A stretch of 64,000 nt of DNA from Paracentrotus lividus (taxonomy: Eukaryota; Echinodermata; Echinoidea; Camarodonta; Echinidae), in the NCBI GenBank assembly GCA_940671915.1, contig CALNVZ010003432.1, forward strand, positions 6,009,808-6,073,807. Reading direction: 5' to 3'. A model generated the notes under the pieces. The model was given only the letters and a program-made list of their open reading frames with translations. It was not told where the DNA came from and did no database searches. The first letter of the stretch is position 1. Every line of letters begins with the position of its first letter. The translations under genes and the position numbers were made by a program. Positions 12,101 to 23,200 of the stretch are shown one piece after another.

Positions 12101-14458
12101 GTATTATTTTGACAGGGTGGCCCCATCAGTGGTCAAATACACTGTTCTAACCGGGGCCCTGTATAACAAAACAAACAAAATACAATTATTATATACATGT
12201 GAAAATATAGGAAGACTTATTCCTGATAACATAACATTTTAACATACTTGCACTGTAAAAAATTCCCACACAAATCATTAGGCCTACATAAAACATGTAC
12301 AAACACTCAGAATGTTCCATCGTAACAACAGATTAATATTAATAATTCCTATGCTGATTTCCATATAAACAGTATTATATTGATGTCAAGTGCGTATATG
12401 GTTGGGTCTTTCATGTTTAACTGATTTATGTTATACGAACAGGGTAACTATATGCTCATCAGAAGTGACCATAGAGGAATTATCAAAGGCACTCAACATC
12501 ATTGGACACACTCACTACCAGAACTCTTACAGTTATCAACCCGTAGCTTTCCGTCAACCAGCTAGTCCAGCTCTTTACGAAGCGATTGCCGATCTGACGT
12601 CATCGGACGTTTTTGGCCCCGCCTACTTGAGACAACTCGGTCTCTCATTGGACCATGCGAACGATGATAGTAAGTAATGTAACATAGAATATAGTAACAG
12701 ACATAGTATCAGAACTCTTACAGATATCATCGAGTAGCTTTGCCGACTTTACGTCATCAGAAGTTTTTAGCCCCGCCTACTTGAGGCAACTCAGTCTCTC
12801 ATTGGACGAGGCGAACGTTGATAGTAAGTAATGTAAAACCATGAACCTATAACTATAGGTCCATGGTAAAACATAGAACACAGTAACACACAAAGTATCA
12901 ACGAGTAGCATTCCGTCTTTACGTGATCCGAAGTTTTTAGCCCCGCCTACTTTAGTCAACTTGGTCTCTCATTGGACGACGTGAGCGATGAAAGTAGGTG
13001 ATGCTGTCATGCTCAAGCAACATAAATTATAATTGAAAGTACTAGTACCCAAACAGGATCCTTGTGTTCCTGGTTAAAATCTCACTGTGAACTAATCGGA
13101 ATGGTTGCTCCAAATTTGCAATTGATCATAACTTTAAATGTTACCGATCGGTCAAAGAATAGATAATGACAATAAAATTTTAAATCATGAGTAACGAACG
13201 AACTCGCAGACTCTAATATCTCTTATGACGGATTTATGTTTTCATGTCCATTAATCTCTCAAGTCCCTCTCCCTCTCTCTCTCCCTCCGATCTCCCATTC
13301 TACCAGTATTCTCTCCCCCAACTCTCACTCTGCTTAATTTCTACTTTGGACGAAAATACACTTTCTCTCCAAAGTTTTTTATTCACTTGTTCACTGTTTA
13401 TTGTGTTTTGCCTATCAAAATTAATATTGTCTTTTGAAAGAAAATGTATTAGAAATTAAATTAATAACGTTTTTACTTTCAATTCACAGAGACCCAACTG
13501 AATGGATTGATGAGAACAGCATTAGATTCCATGGCCCTACTCCCATATGCTTACTCAGTTGACAATTGGCGATGGGGTGTATTCAATGGATCTATCCAAC
13601 CTGATCAATACAACGAGAAGTGGTGGGACCTCAGGTAAATTCGAAACGAATTAATTGGAAATAAATGTCATGCGTCTTATTAAAAAAAAAAAAAAAAAAA
13701 AAAAAGTTTTTTAGTATAACATCTAACTTCCGAATGATTTAAACGAACGACTGGAAACATGATCTTTGGTGCTATACTAATATTCACATTCTCAATAATT
13801 TAGCACAAGAAATAATCGCCAGTCATTCGTAATGTTCTTCATAATTTACGAATGGTGAAAAACGACCCTGGGATATGTATATACTCCATCTGTTAGTCAC
13901 TTGTATTTACACCTCAAATTTGGACTTTTGAAATGAAAACGTTTACATGAAACTTTTCGAAACGCAATAAAATTATCTTCTCACTTCTCCTACCTTTGAC
14001 AAAGAAAGGAAAGTGGAGAAAAGAGAAGCAAACATAAAGTTGACGTGAAATTAAACAGTCACAGGATATTATTTTGGTAGGAGGTATAATACATAAAGAA
14101 GAATTAAAGGAAAGAAGGAGTAATTCGAGGTTGGAGGAGTTTTTGAGCCGGTAACATTAATTAGTTTTATTTAGTGCACTATCATGACTATATAAATGGG
14201 GGATATTTCTTTGTTCTGACGAAGAATCAAGCTTCAAACTGAATAGGAAAATATAAATCCAATATATCATTATTATTGTTGTTATATATTCCTGTCTTGA
14301 CTCTTTTGTTTTGTTGTCATTATCTAGATCCCAGTACGAGGGTATTGTGCCACCAGTAGACCGAGCGGAAACAGACTTCGATCCAGGTTCTGAGTTCAAT
14401 ATTGTTTCAGACAGCTCGTATACCAAGTAAGACAATATTGTTGATTTAAGTGATAAAT

Positions 14459-14515
<57 letters not shown>

Positions 14516-14611
14516 GTAATGATGGTGATGATGATGATGATGATGGTGATGATGGTGATGATGATGATGATGATGTTGGTGATGATGATGATGATGATGG
14601 TGATGTTGGTG

Positions 14612-14673
<62 letters not shown>

Positions 14674-14758
14674 GATGATAGTGATGACGATGATGATGAT
14701 GATGATGATGTTGGTGATGATGATATGATGATGATAATGATGACGACGACGACGATGA

Positions 14759-14790
<32 letters not shown>

Positions 14791-16065
14791 ATGATGATTA
14801 TCATTATTATAATTATAATAGCGCCGATATCCGCCTCTCAAGGCTCTTGCTCTAAATAATAATTCTCACATAATTAAAACTCGTAGTCAGTGCTCTATTC
14901 GATATATTTCATTTTTATATACCAGGGACTCAATAATTTGATACCAAGCATTTTAAGCTCTCTTATCTACTTTTTAATTGCACACCTTATGCACCTCAGG
15001 CGATTATAATATCTATATATTTTGCGTCACAAGTCTTCATTCTCTTTATTTTTTATTTGCAGACATTTTCTTGGATTGATCATGAAGTTTCAATTCTTCA
15101 AGGCTCTGTGTGAAGCAAGTGGACACAGGGGACTCATACAAAACTGTAATCTCTATGATAACAGAGTAGCAGGACAGCTCATCACGTAAGATATTAGAGT
15201 GAATATAAAATGAGAAAATAATAATTATTATAACTAATGATGATAATAGTTAAGGAGAGGTTCTCTCACAGTATTTCTAGAGTTACAAAAATCACGTACA
15301 GCGGCGAATCCAAGATTCGAAAATGGGAGGGTGATGCAGCCCGAAACTTTTCTGATTTAACATGTTCAGTCAATATTAGTGATATTAAAAGATAGCAATC
15401 ACATCTAGGCAATTTTATCTGCTCATTCGTAATAATAAAAATAGAAAAGAATGGGAATGAAATATAGTTTGAATATATTACATACACATTTTACATATTG
15501 TATACAATTTTCATACACTCTCTATCTCCATATCTTATACTTTCTTAATCTCTATCACCATCTTTTTCACTTTTTCCATCTCTATCTCCATCTTTCTCTC
15601 TTTTTCATCTCTTTCTCCATCTTTCTCTCTTTCTCCACATCTTTGTTCATCTTTCTCTCTGTCTTCCTTTCTCTCCACATATCTATCTCATTATCTGTAT
15701 TTCTTTCTCAATCTCTCTTTTCTATCTCTCCGTCTCTCTTTCTCATTCCACCTCTCTCTCTCTCTCTCTCTCACTCTCTCTCTCCCTTTCTCTCTCATAG
15801 TACTGCGATGCAGCTTGGTAAAACACGTTCCTGGACTGAGATCTTCTACATCCTCACACAACAGTACGATTTAGATACTGCACCACTCCTGGAGTATTTC
15901 CAGCCACTTAATGATTTTCTGGAGAGAGAGAACCGTGCGAATGGAGATTCAACAGGTTGGACGATGTCTGCAATGAGAAGTCCCATCCAAACGCCTGGAC
16001 GATCGGAGCCTAGTCAATCTGGTAGTCGTACGTCAGTTAATTATGCTAAACACTTCGCTGAATAA
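9117..16065 (+). CDS. ACE-like peptidase family M2 protein, catalytically inactive; 5' exons missing
   Basis: Nine exons join in phase at GT-AG sites: 9117-9260, 9719-9910, 10719-10813, 11605-11777, 12443-12669, 13490-13634, 14328-14426, 15063-15185 and 15801-16065, giving about 486 residues. The product follows the M2 fold in order: LLWAWRGWRNETG, LQPLYNNLHAFIRRRLY, LNGPIPSHLLG, GMWSHSWSNIFD, FYTSMGLEQLPESFW, SWDFQN, YEAIAD, WRWGVFNGSI, FDPGSEF, FQFFKALCEASGH. Active ACE is a zinc dipeptidyl carboxypeptidase. Here HHEMGH reads LNIIGH and most catalytic residues are replaced, while both disulphide cysteine pairs remain. An activity is therefore not expected; a binding or structural role is inference. 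The first exon needs an upstream exon (one codon base precedes it). The ATG at 9107 spans the acceptor and is probably not a real start. No signal peptide or membrane helix was found in these exons. Confidence 0.85.
10455..10650. repeat. Nested inverted repeats (GGAGCCAGAAGGGCGCTAT family)
   Basis: Two inverted pairs of AGAGCCAGAAGGGCGCTATT / AGCGCCCTTCTGGCTCC lie within about 150 bp. They are followed by a near-perfect palindrome, TAATATAGAGCATATTATGC onward, at about 10618-10648. The repeat sits in the ACE-like intron between 9910 and 10719. Confidence 0.65.
12711..12996 (+). repeat. Two extra partial copies of ACE-like exon 5 with splice donors
   Basis: Copies at about 12711-12828 and 12893-12996 repeat the 3' half of exon 12443-12669. 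Each keeps GTTTTTAGCCCCGCCTACTT, a variant of CTCTCATTGGAC, and a donor (GTAAGT after 12828, GTAGGT after 12996). The first copy is still open over about 25 codons. The second has an in-frame TGA near its start. Confidence 0.85.
13681..13706. repeat. Poly-A run
   Basis: Long A run just downstream of the donor of exon 13490-13634. It is followed by sequence resembling the MITE at 17569-17721 (ACGAACGACTGGAAACATGA, GGTGCTATACTAAT). Confidence 0.5.
14459..14800. repeat. GAT satellite in an ACE-like intron
   Basis: More than 300 bp of GAT units with GGT, GTT and GAC variants lie between exon 14328-14426 and exon 15063-15185. The long Ser/Pro-rich, poly-Met and poly-Ile/His frames on both strands are products of this repeat. 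Confidence 0.9.
15481..15800 (+). promoter_or_regulatory. About 300-nt pyrimidine-rich tract ending at the last ACE-like acceptor
   Basis: CT-rich sequence (TCTCTCTT, TCTCCATC units) runs directly into the acceptor TCTCTCATAG at 15791-15800. The frame of the last exon stays open back to 15451, so intron retention would give an in-frame hydrophobic extension. This is most simply an expanded polypyrimidine tract. Confidence 0.6.
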
Positions 16066-16874
16066 TTAATATTGATATCCAAAAATCCAAAATACACACA
16101 ATACATGGTGACAGGGAGGTTTTCTAGCATTATCAAATCATACAAATAATCACCAACACTCGATATGTGCAGGAATCATTCCCATATCAACAATTTTTAG
16201 AGTTACGAGTTGTGCGAAAAAGTGGTTTAATGAATGTGGCGATAGAATAGCTGGTAGAGAATGCGAGAGGCGGAAAGAGAGAGAGGTTTTTGGCATTTTG
16301 GTGATTAAAAGAGTAGTGCGACCTACTCGATGGCGGTGTAGTATGATCGTGGTAAGTACAGTAACAAACTAAAGGTAAGTTTTACAGGCTGACACAATCA
16401 TTTCCAAAACTTGGCCACCAGCATATTGGGGTTTTACACTATGTCCAACCATTTGGTCTAACCAATCCGAGCACTTTCCCCCAAACCCCTTTTCTCCCCT
16501 CTTCTTCCATCTCCTCTGCCATCTTACAAGATGATTTTTACAGCGACATCAAGATTATAATTTAGGATCATCACATGTCAGTGTCATCTATTAATGTTTG
16601 GGATGATTACATCTGTACTTCATGGGAGCACCACGTGACGTGACGATTTGGGACCACCTAATTGGATGCTTTAGGAGCACCAGTTGGAGAGCATGTGACT
16701 TTGAATGCCGTTCTACCAAAATTGCACCTTCATGAAGCAAATTTTCCAAGGGAATCGTTAGCACCATACTGTGAGTTTAATACGACAGGTAAGTAAAACT
16801 CTAACAAACTAGCAAGTTGTGTTTTCTCTTTTCTTCAAATTTTGTTTTTCATAGTCCAGACTAGCTATCTTCTA

Positions 16875-17222
16875 GATTCAGATGCAAGACAGATGGCTCG
16901 ACTCAACTATAACTACCCTTGGAATCCTGCCAAGTTTCCATGTATCTTTGAGGTACGACTTCACCCGTAAAAACTTGGCCACCATCAATATTATTTTTCT
17001 TTTGACATAACATAATTCTTTATTTAAATATAGATTATGGGAAGATGTCAACTCAAGTGCTGTTCACAGTCCAGTCTCTTCACCTAGGTAAGATGTATCC
17101 ATGGAAAAACTTGGCCATCAACGCAAGCACCATATTTCTAGTCCCCTATAACATGTTTTCATCCCAAACTAGGATTTTTTTTAAGGTACCAAGAGCAGCC
17201 ACAGGAACGGTTACAGCAATGA
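16875..17222 (+). other. Candidate alternative 3' exons of the ACE-like gene
   Basis: Three exon-like blocks have good splice sites: 16875-16952 (or 16855-16952), 17034-17087 and 17186-17222. The blocks join in phase to give LWEDVNSSAVHSPVSSPR followed by YQEQPQERLQQ and a stop. The 16855 start in another frame gives SYLLDSDARQMARLN, which recalls the juxtamembrane part of human ACE but leads to an early stop in the next block. A possible internal donor (C|GTACGT) lies in the last main exon at about 16028. No transmembrane helix was found. This is a proposal, not an established exon set. Confidence 0.28.
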
Positions 17223-17568
17223 GACGGAGGTTTCACGCAACACTTCTATATATATGAAGAGGGACCTAGCCTGTAAGTCCAACACCTACCCAAACTAACA
17301 TCGGTTACCGCCATGTTACCCAACCTACTCAGATCTGATGGAGTCTCGAACATGGAACATTGGAACATGGATGCTATTGGGCAGAGCGTCTTCTTGGAAT
17401 AGGACTACATAAAGAACGGGTAAAGAAACGTGACGTATATTACATTATGTAATGTTTCGGCAATGAAGGCTTCAAAACTGGGACTCCCCAAAACATATAT
17501 ACAACAAGTAATATAACGCTTCATACTTTGTTTATCTCACTCCAAAAAGAATAGTTTTATAACATCAG

Positions 17569-17721
17569 GGTGGTGTTTCACTAAGTCGTTCTTAAAGTTA
17601 TGAACGACTGGAACATGTTCTTGGGTGCTATACTAATCTCATGCTTTATAATTTAGCTTAATAACTGATCACCATTCGTTCATAAAGGCATTCATAACAT
17701 ACCAACAACTTGGTGAAACAC
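17569..17721. mobile_element. MITE with GGTGTTTCACTAAGTCGTTC terminus
   Basis: The left end (GTGGTGTTTCACTAAGTCGT, GTTATGAACGACTGG) is mirrored by the right end (CCATTCGTTCATAAAGGCAT, ACAACTTGGTGAAACAC). It belongs to the broad group of GTGTTTCA-ended invertebrate MITEs also seen at 33495-33711 and 36028-36244. Confidence 0.6.
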
Positions 17722-17725
17722 AGTC

Positions 17726-17868
17726 CAGGGGGGTATTTCATCAAAGGACTTGTCGGACATTTTATCCGACAAATTTGCTCTCAGCCAATCAGATGCAAGC
17801 ATTTCAGTAGCTTATAACAGCTTGTCGGATAAAACGTCCGACAAGTCCTTTGATGAAATGCCCCCCAG
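17726..17868. mobile_element. Short fold-back MITE, about 45-bp near-perfect arms
   Basis: The left arm (ATTTCATCAAAGGACTTGTC, GGACATTTTATCCGACAA) is mirrored almost exactly on the right (TTGTCGGATAAAACGTCC, GACAAGTCCTTTGATGAAAT). Both ends carry G/C runs. It sits directly against the element at 17569-17721. Confidence 0.75.
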
Positions 17869-18815
17869 GTTTTATCGATTGCATTCGCATTTCCCTTTAA
17901 CTGAAGGCTTTGAGAAAGGAACAACCTAAACCAATCCGCAAACAAAAATGCTTATAATAATATATTTTGACTTCATTAGATCATCTCTTTTTCTTGACTC
18001 CATATCTTAGATTGCATCCCTTTGGTGAGATCTACAAATGACAGGATGGCCTCATCTCAATGCTGGATAGTTTATACAATGTCCATTCCATCAATGATGA
18101 CTTCGCTACCATTATCAGCCACGAAGGATGTAACATCATTCATAGCACGAAGCTTTCAACATTATTATAATGCAACTCCACACATAAAAATAATTAATTA
18201 TTGATATTCTTTGTTTTATTATAATTTCACACAATGCATTTGATGCACACGCATAAGACCATATATTAGTATATAAGTGTACTTGACAATTTTATTGTCA
18301 ATAGTTACTAATAATAATTTTGAAAATAATTTCATTTATCTTTAAATAGTAATTTGCAGTAGGATTGAATGTTAATTTAACAATGTACACCATAAAATCA
18401 AAACTTGTTGCAATTATATGCAGTTTGCAATTTTGTTCAACAATTACATATTTACATTACAATCTGTCAGACTATGCTATCTACAGGCTCTGCGATAATA
18501 GAAAAACGTTTACATCAGCTGCATAAATGGATACATCAATAATTTTGATATTTATATGTATAGCTGGGCACATTTCAATTATACTAGGAAAGTATTTAGG
18601 GTTCGCAGATTTACACTATTTCTTTGTTTTCTTTATATTTGAAAACTATATTTTATTGAAAGAAAAAGCTAAGTTTTGTAAATGATACAGAAAGTCCAAT
18701 ATTATCATGGACTTGTAGCACTTCTTCAGCCCAATATTAATACTATAAATCACATTACACTGTCTTCCGAACTGTAGAATAATGGTGTCAATGAACTTCC
18801 ATTCATTTATATTCA

Positions 18816-18974
18816 GTGCCCTGTAACATAAAGAGTTATGATCATTTGTAAATTTTAAACAACAATGCTGATTGGTTCACAGTGAAGCTTTTATGCAAGG
18901 AGTCCTTGTAACAAGCATCCTGATTGGCTACTATCAATTTGCAATTGATCACAACTTTTCATGTTACAGGGCAC
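18816..18974. mobile_element. MITE, GTGCCCTGTAACAT family (best copy)
   Basis: The termini GTGCCCTGTAACATAAAGAG and CTTTTCATGTTACAGGGCAC are inverted copies. The interior has GCTGATTGGTTCACAG and CCTGATTGGCTACTATCAAT. Relatives lie at 2203-2342 and 26535-26677. Confidence 0.75.
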
Positions 18975-19487
18975 AGGAGAGGTACATGTATCTGTGTTTT
19001 TCTCTAACCCTGTAAATATATTCAAAATAATACCCCAAGTCATTCACTGAATAACAAAAATTGATTATCAATATGTATAGTTGTTTAGTATTGAATACTG
19101 TTTGTTGAATAATGAATGGAATATATCAAACTTTCCTCAGCCTTGTAAGTCCACTCTAAAACAAAGATTTTTTTTTTCATTTTCACATATATATTTCTTT
19201 TTGGTAAATTAAATGTTTATCTAAATATTGCCAAAATATTGTATATTTTTTTCTCTGATCATTGCAAAAACATGTGTTGGACAATGTTGGTATTAATATA
19301 CCATTAAAATAGATGTTTAAAAGATAGTATGCATTTTATGTAATTATACTGATATTTCTGTAATTTTGCATCAAATTTAATACTGGAAATTTAAAGTAGC
19401 AATACTTAATTGTGTAAATAATTGTGTAAAAATAGAGACAGTTTATTATTATCATAATGCAAACGGAATGTTAAAAGATACATCTTA

Positions 19488-19667
19488 TGGTGATACAAAA
19501 TAAAGAAGCACATTTTTATTTACATTATACAGTACATATTTGTTCTTTGCCTGTTTCCTGCATTTATTACGAGAACTTGAATCACACCAACAATGGGTAG
19601 ATATGCGTTTACGACCACAATTCTGTTTGTTGCACCATTTTTCCGTTGGACAGTCTTTAATTGACTT
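19488..19667 (-). other. Cysteine-rich open stretch, possible exon
   Basis: About 60 codons on the minus strand lie between stops at 19668-19670 and 19485-19487. They contain six cysteines spaced C-x5-C-x4-C-x8-C-x-C-x7-C (DCPTEKWCNKQNCGRK near the start). There is no ATG and the acceptor is weak, so if real it is an exon of a larger gene. The family was not recognised. Cysteine spacing alone does not show function. Confidence 0.25.
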
Positions 19668-20243
19668 TTATTTTCATTGCAAACACCTTGATTTATTAGT
19701 TTCCAGTGCATCAAAGAAGATGGTCTTTATTCAACTTTTGGTCTACTCAGTTGAAGAAATGTTGATAAACCACTATGTGATCAACTTGTATACTTACAAA
19801 GACCCATAGCCATGGGTCTTTAGTATAGAGAATTAAACTTGTCAGCTTCGTTTAAGATCTATATCAGCTAACTGCAATCTGTCAGGACGAGAGTATCACC
19901 TTAATTTGTTCCATCCATAACGTTTCTCTTCCTTTAATTACATATCATGCTTTCTTGTTCAATATCCTCATGTTCCTCTTCCATCACCCATGTTCTTTCA
20001 TATCACTGCTGAGGCAACAAAACCCTGTATCTCAAAAATGTATAATGATCAGGAGAGCAAAAAAATGGTTTCCAAAGCACTACAACCTATTGCATCACCT
20101 TCCTTGTGACAAGCTGTTGTGGCTTCTTTAGGATAAAAGAGCTAGGATTAAGAAAGGGCATCACTTGATTACCAGAAGATTAAAAAACATAAAACGTGAT
20201 TTTCATCAAAATTTGAGATACAATATGAGAAATAAACTTTTTT

Positions 20244-23200
20244 TTAGGAGGGTGGGAAGAGGATTGAGTATGTGACGTAGAGAGGAAGACTCAGTCCTTC
20301 CAATGTGAGGATCTCACTCTTGCACGTCTTAGGTCCAAGTCCAAACCTCTTGCCCAGGATCCCTGTGTTGAATGCATAATCCTGGTCCTTGATGCGAGAC
20401 TGGATCCGGATTGAATACAGGACCTCCCTGTCCTGACGTAAGGAGAATGTCTGACGTTCGCACACGCTGAACGACAGGGCAGGATCGCGAGGCTTCAGGC
20501 GCTGTTTGGACAATGAAACATGTGGAAATAGGAATTAATGAAGTTGAAATAAACGAGAGTTCTATGTGCACTTGCAGAGACAAGGTGGCTAAATTTGCAA
20601 GTGAATAATTTTTGTTAGTGATGCTTTCATTACAATAAATAGACTTATAATAAATTCGTTCCGATGGACATGCAATATTTGCAAGAACAAAACCATCATG
20701 TTACTCACCTGAATATAGAACTGGTAGGAGTTCTGTTTGCCGAGCCGTTGGGCCTTCAGCTCAAAGTGAAAGCCATGAACAGATATCACTTCACAGTGGT
20801 AGCGAGGCTCCTACCAAGAAAAGAAAAGAAAGTATAAGGATTATTACTGCTACCTTTCTTGCGACTTACAAACATGTGGTTTTAGAACAGCATCCCCAGA
20901 GATCATTACTCCCCTGGGGACTACCCCCTGGGAGAACTGTTTCTCAAGAGGACAACTCCCATTGCTGACAACTCCCCCCAAGAAAACTACAAGTCATGAA
21001 AAAGAACATGGTTCCATGACGTTTGCTCTAGCGACAATTGCTCTGAAAATTATGTACGCTAATTGAAATAATGACTTAAACCCTGGACTCAATACTATAA
21101 CCTACACCTAACCCTAATATTAATCCCTAACCATACATCTTAGACAAAATCTAAGAGCAATTGTTGCAGGAGCAAATGTCACAGGAGCAAATGTTGTAGA
21201 AATGCATGGATGACCTACATGTACCTGTTCAATGATGAAGCCGATTCTGATAGCATCCTTCTTAAAATCCTCCATAAGGGATATACATGTATCATCATCC
21301 CCAGTGAAGGGAGCCATAGACTTGACATTATACCCTACCCAAAACTTAACTCTAAACATAAAACCATATTGCAACCCTAACAATACATATAACACAAAAT
21401 AAAGCCAAGTGTAATTGTCACAGGAACAAATGTCATAGAAATGCATGGATGATGTACCTGTTCAATGATAAAGCCGATTCTGATCGCATCTTTCTTGAAA
21501 TCCTGCATAAGGGACATATCACCACCTCCTTGTAGAGCATGATAGTGAAGGGTGAGAGTACGTAAGATCCATTGATTGGGTACGACGTTCATCTGAAGCA
21601 TATCATCTAGATGTCTGGTATCTGTTATTCCGCTCATTCTCAATGACATGAACAGTCCAGCATATGGCTGCCCTTTCTCCTGCTCTATGAATGCACTCGA
21701 GCGTGGATTACTGAAGGGGCAAAAGTTGATTAGACTACATTTAATACATAATTTACGGTAAGCGAAATATACATTTACCTATTCCTATTATCTTGCTACA
21801 TGTATATTTGTTTGCAGAATCAACAATTATTGAATATAATTCAATGCAATATAATAATATCTAAAATAACAAAAAAGCCACTTGGAGCTGAATGAGTTTG
21901 AAATAAACAAAGATTACAGTCCAACCAAAAAGTCTAAAGGGAGTTCAAAATACCAGCTGAAGAACTGTCTCCTGAGTTTATGGGAGAATGTATCTTTCAA
22001 TACAAAGCAGGTTTTCATAGTTATTTTACTGTAATCCATGCTTAGCTTACAAGTTGGTGCACATGAATTTTGACCCACTTCTCATGGTATAGTGACTTGC
22101 ATCAACTATGTATACAAGATGTTTGGTCCAATTCTTTGAATGTCTAATACTACATGGGCTAAATCCATTTGGTCGACTGACAGTCTGGTCTAATGACCAG
22201 TTGGTTTATTTGCTAGTTTGTCTGATAGGGTTTGTTACAGGTAATCAACCATTTGGACATTGGGCGAATGGGCATTAGACAAACTGGGGAAAGAACAAAC
22301 GGTAATAGGCAAAATGGAACTTAGACCAAAAGATAATTAGATGAAATGTTTGTAGAAATGGAATTGGAATTAGACCACATGGGATGAGACCAAACGTGCA
22401 TGAGTCAAAGTGAGTGTAAACCAAGTGGTGATTTACTGGTACCGTTGCTATAGTTACCTGTTGAAGAATGTTACAATAGTACTGTGGGATGGCATCAATT
22501 GAAGATGATCATTCTCTTGGAGGAAGATCCAGTAACACAGCATCTTGTAGACATAGTACTCATTGAATGTGAAGAATCTGTGAAAAAAGATTGTTAGACA
22601 TTGTAAAAATAAATGGTTAGAGCAATACAATTAACCTTACCTATTCAAATAATTGCCTAAATCATAGGCCTTTTCAAGTCCTCTTCTCTGTATAATGTAT
22701 AGTTTTTCACCCTTCATATGTAAATATTTTCAGTTGGATTTATTACTTCAGTCCAAACAGATTTGGCTTGGGAAAGGTTGATAGTATATAGTATATTATA
22801 ATTTATAATGTACTCTGACAATCTCAGATTTTATCAATTTATGTATAAATTCTATTTAATATATCTAAAGATACATATTTATGCAAGCGCCAGACTAGTT
22901 AACCATCCTTTAATTTTGTTTGATGAAATTTTGTGTCCCTAGTTTAATGTCAAAATATGGCTATCCGCTAGAAGCAAGCTTACCAGTTACATCATGGTGG
23001 ATCTACATTCATTTATGGTTTAGGCACAATTAACATTTTACTCAAAAAGGATGCAAATCTAACAGCCTGTGTGGTTATTACCTGCAGCAATCAGCAAAAG
23101 TCACACGTCATCTGACACTTGAACAGAGTTAAAAGAAATTTACAGGTTTATTCACTGACCTGCTTGATTTAATGACCTTCTGGAGGAGTTCTACTGGTAA

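Larger units (their letters stand above)
17869..20243. other. Convergent intergenic region
   Basis: AT-rich DNA lies between the plus-strand ACE-like gene and the minus-strand BTBD16-like gene. It may contain both 3' UTRs: an AATAAA on the plus strand is at about 19499. Apart from the MITE at 18816 and the cysteine-rich stretch at 19488, no coding signal was recognised. Confidence 0.45.

Noticed and set aside
14157..14841. 215-residue Ser/Pro-rich and 131-residue Ile-rich frames on the minus strand
   Set aside because: They are produced by the GAT satellite inside an ACE-like intron and overlap the real exon 14328-14426 on the other strand.
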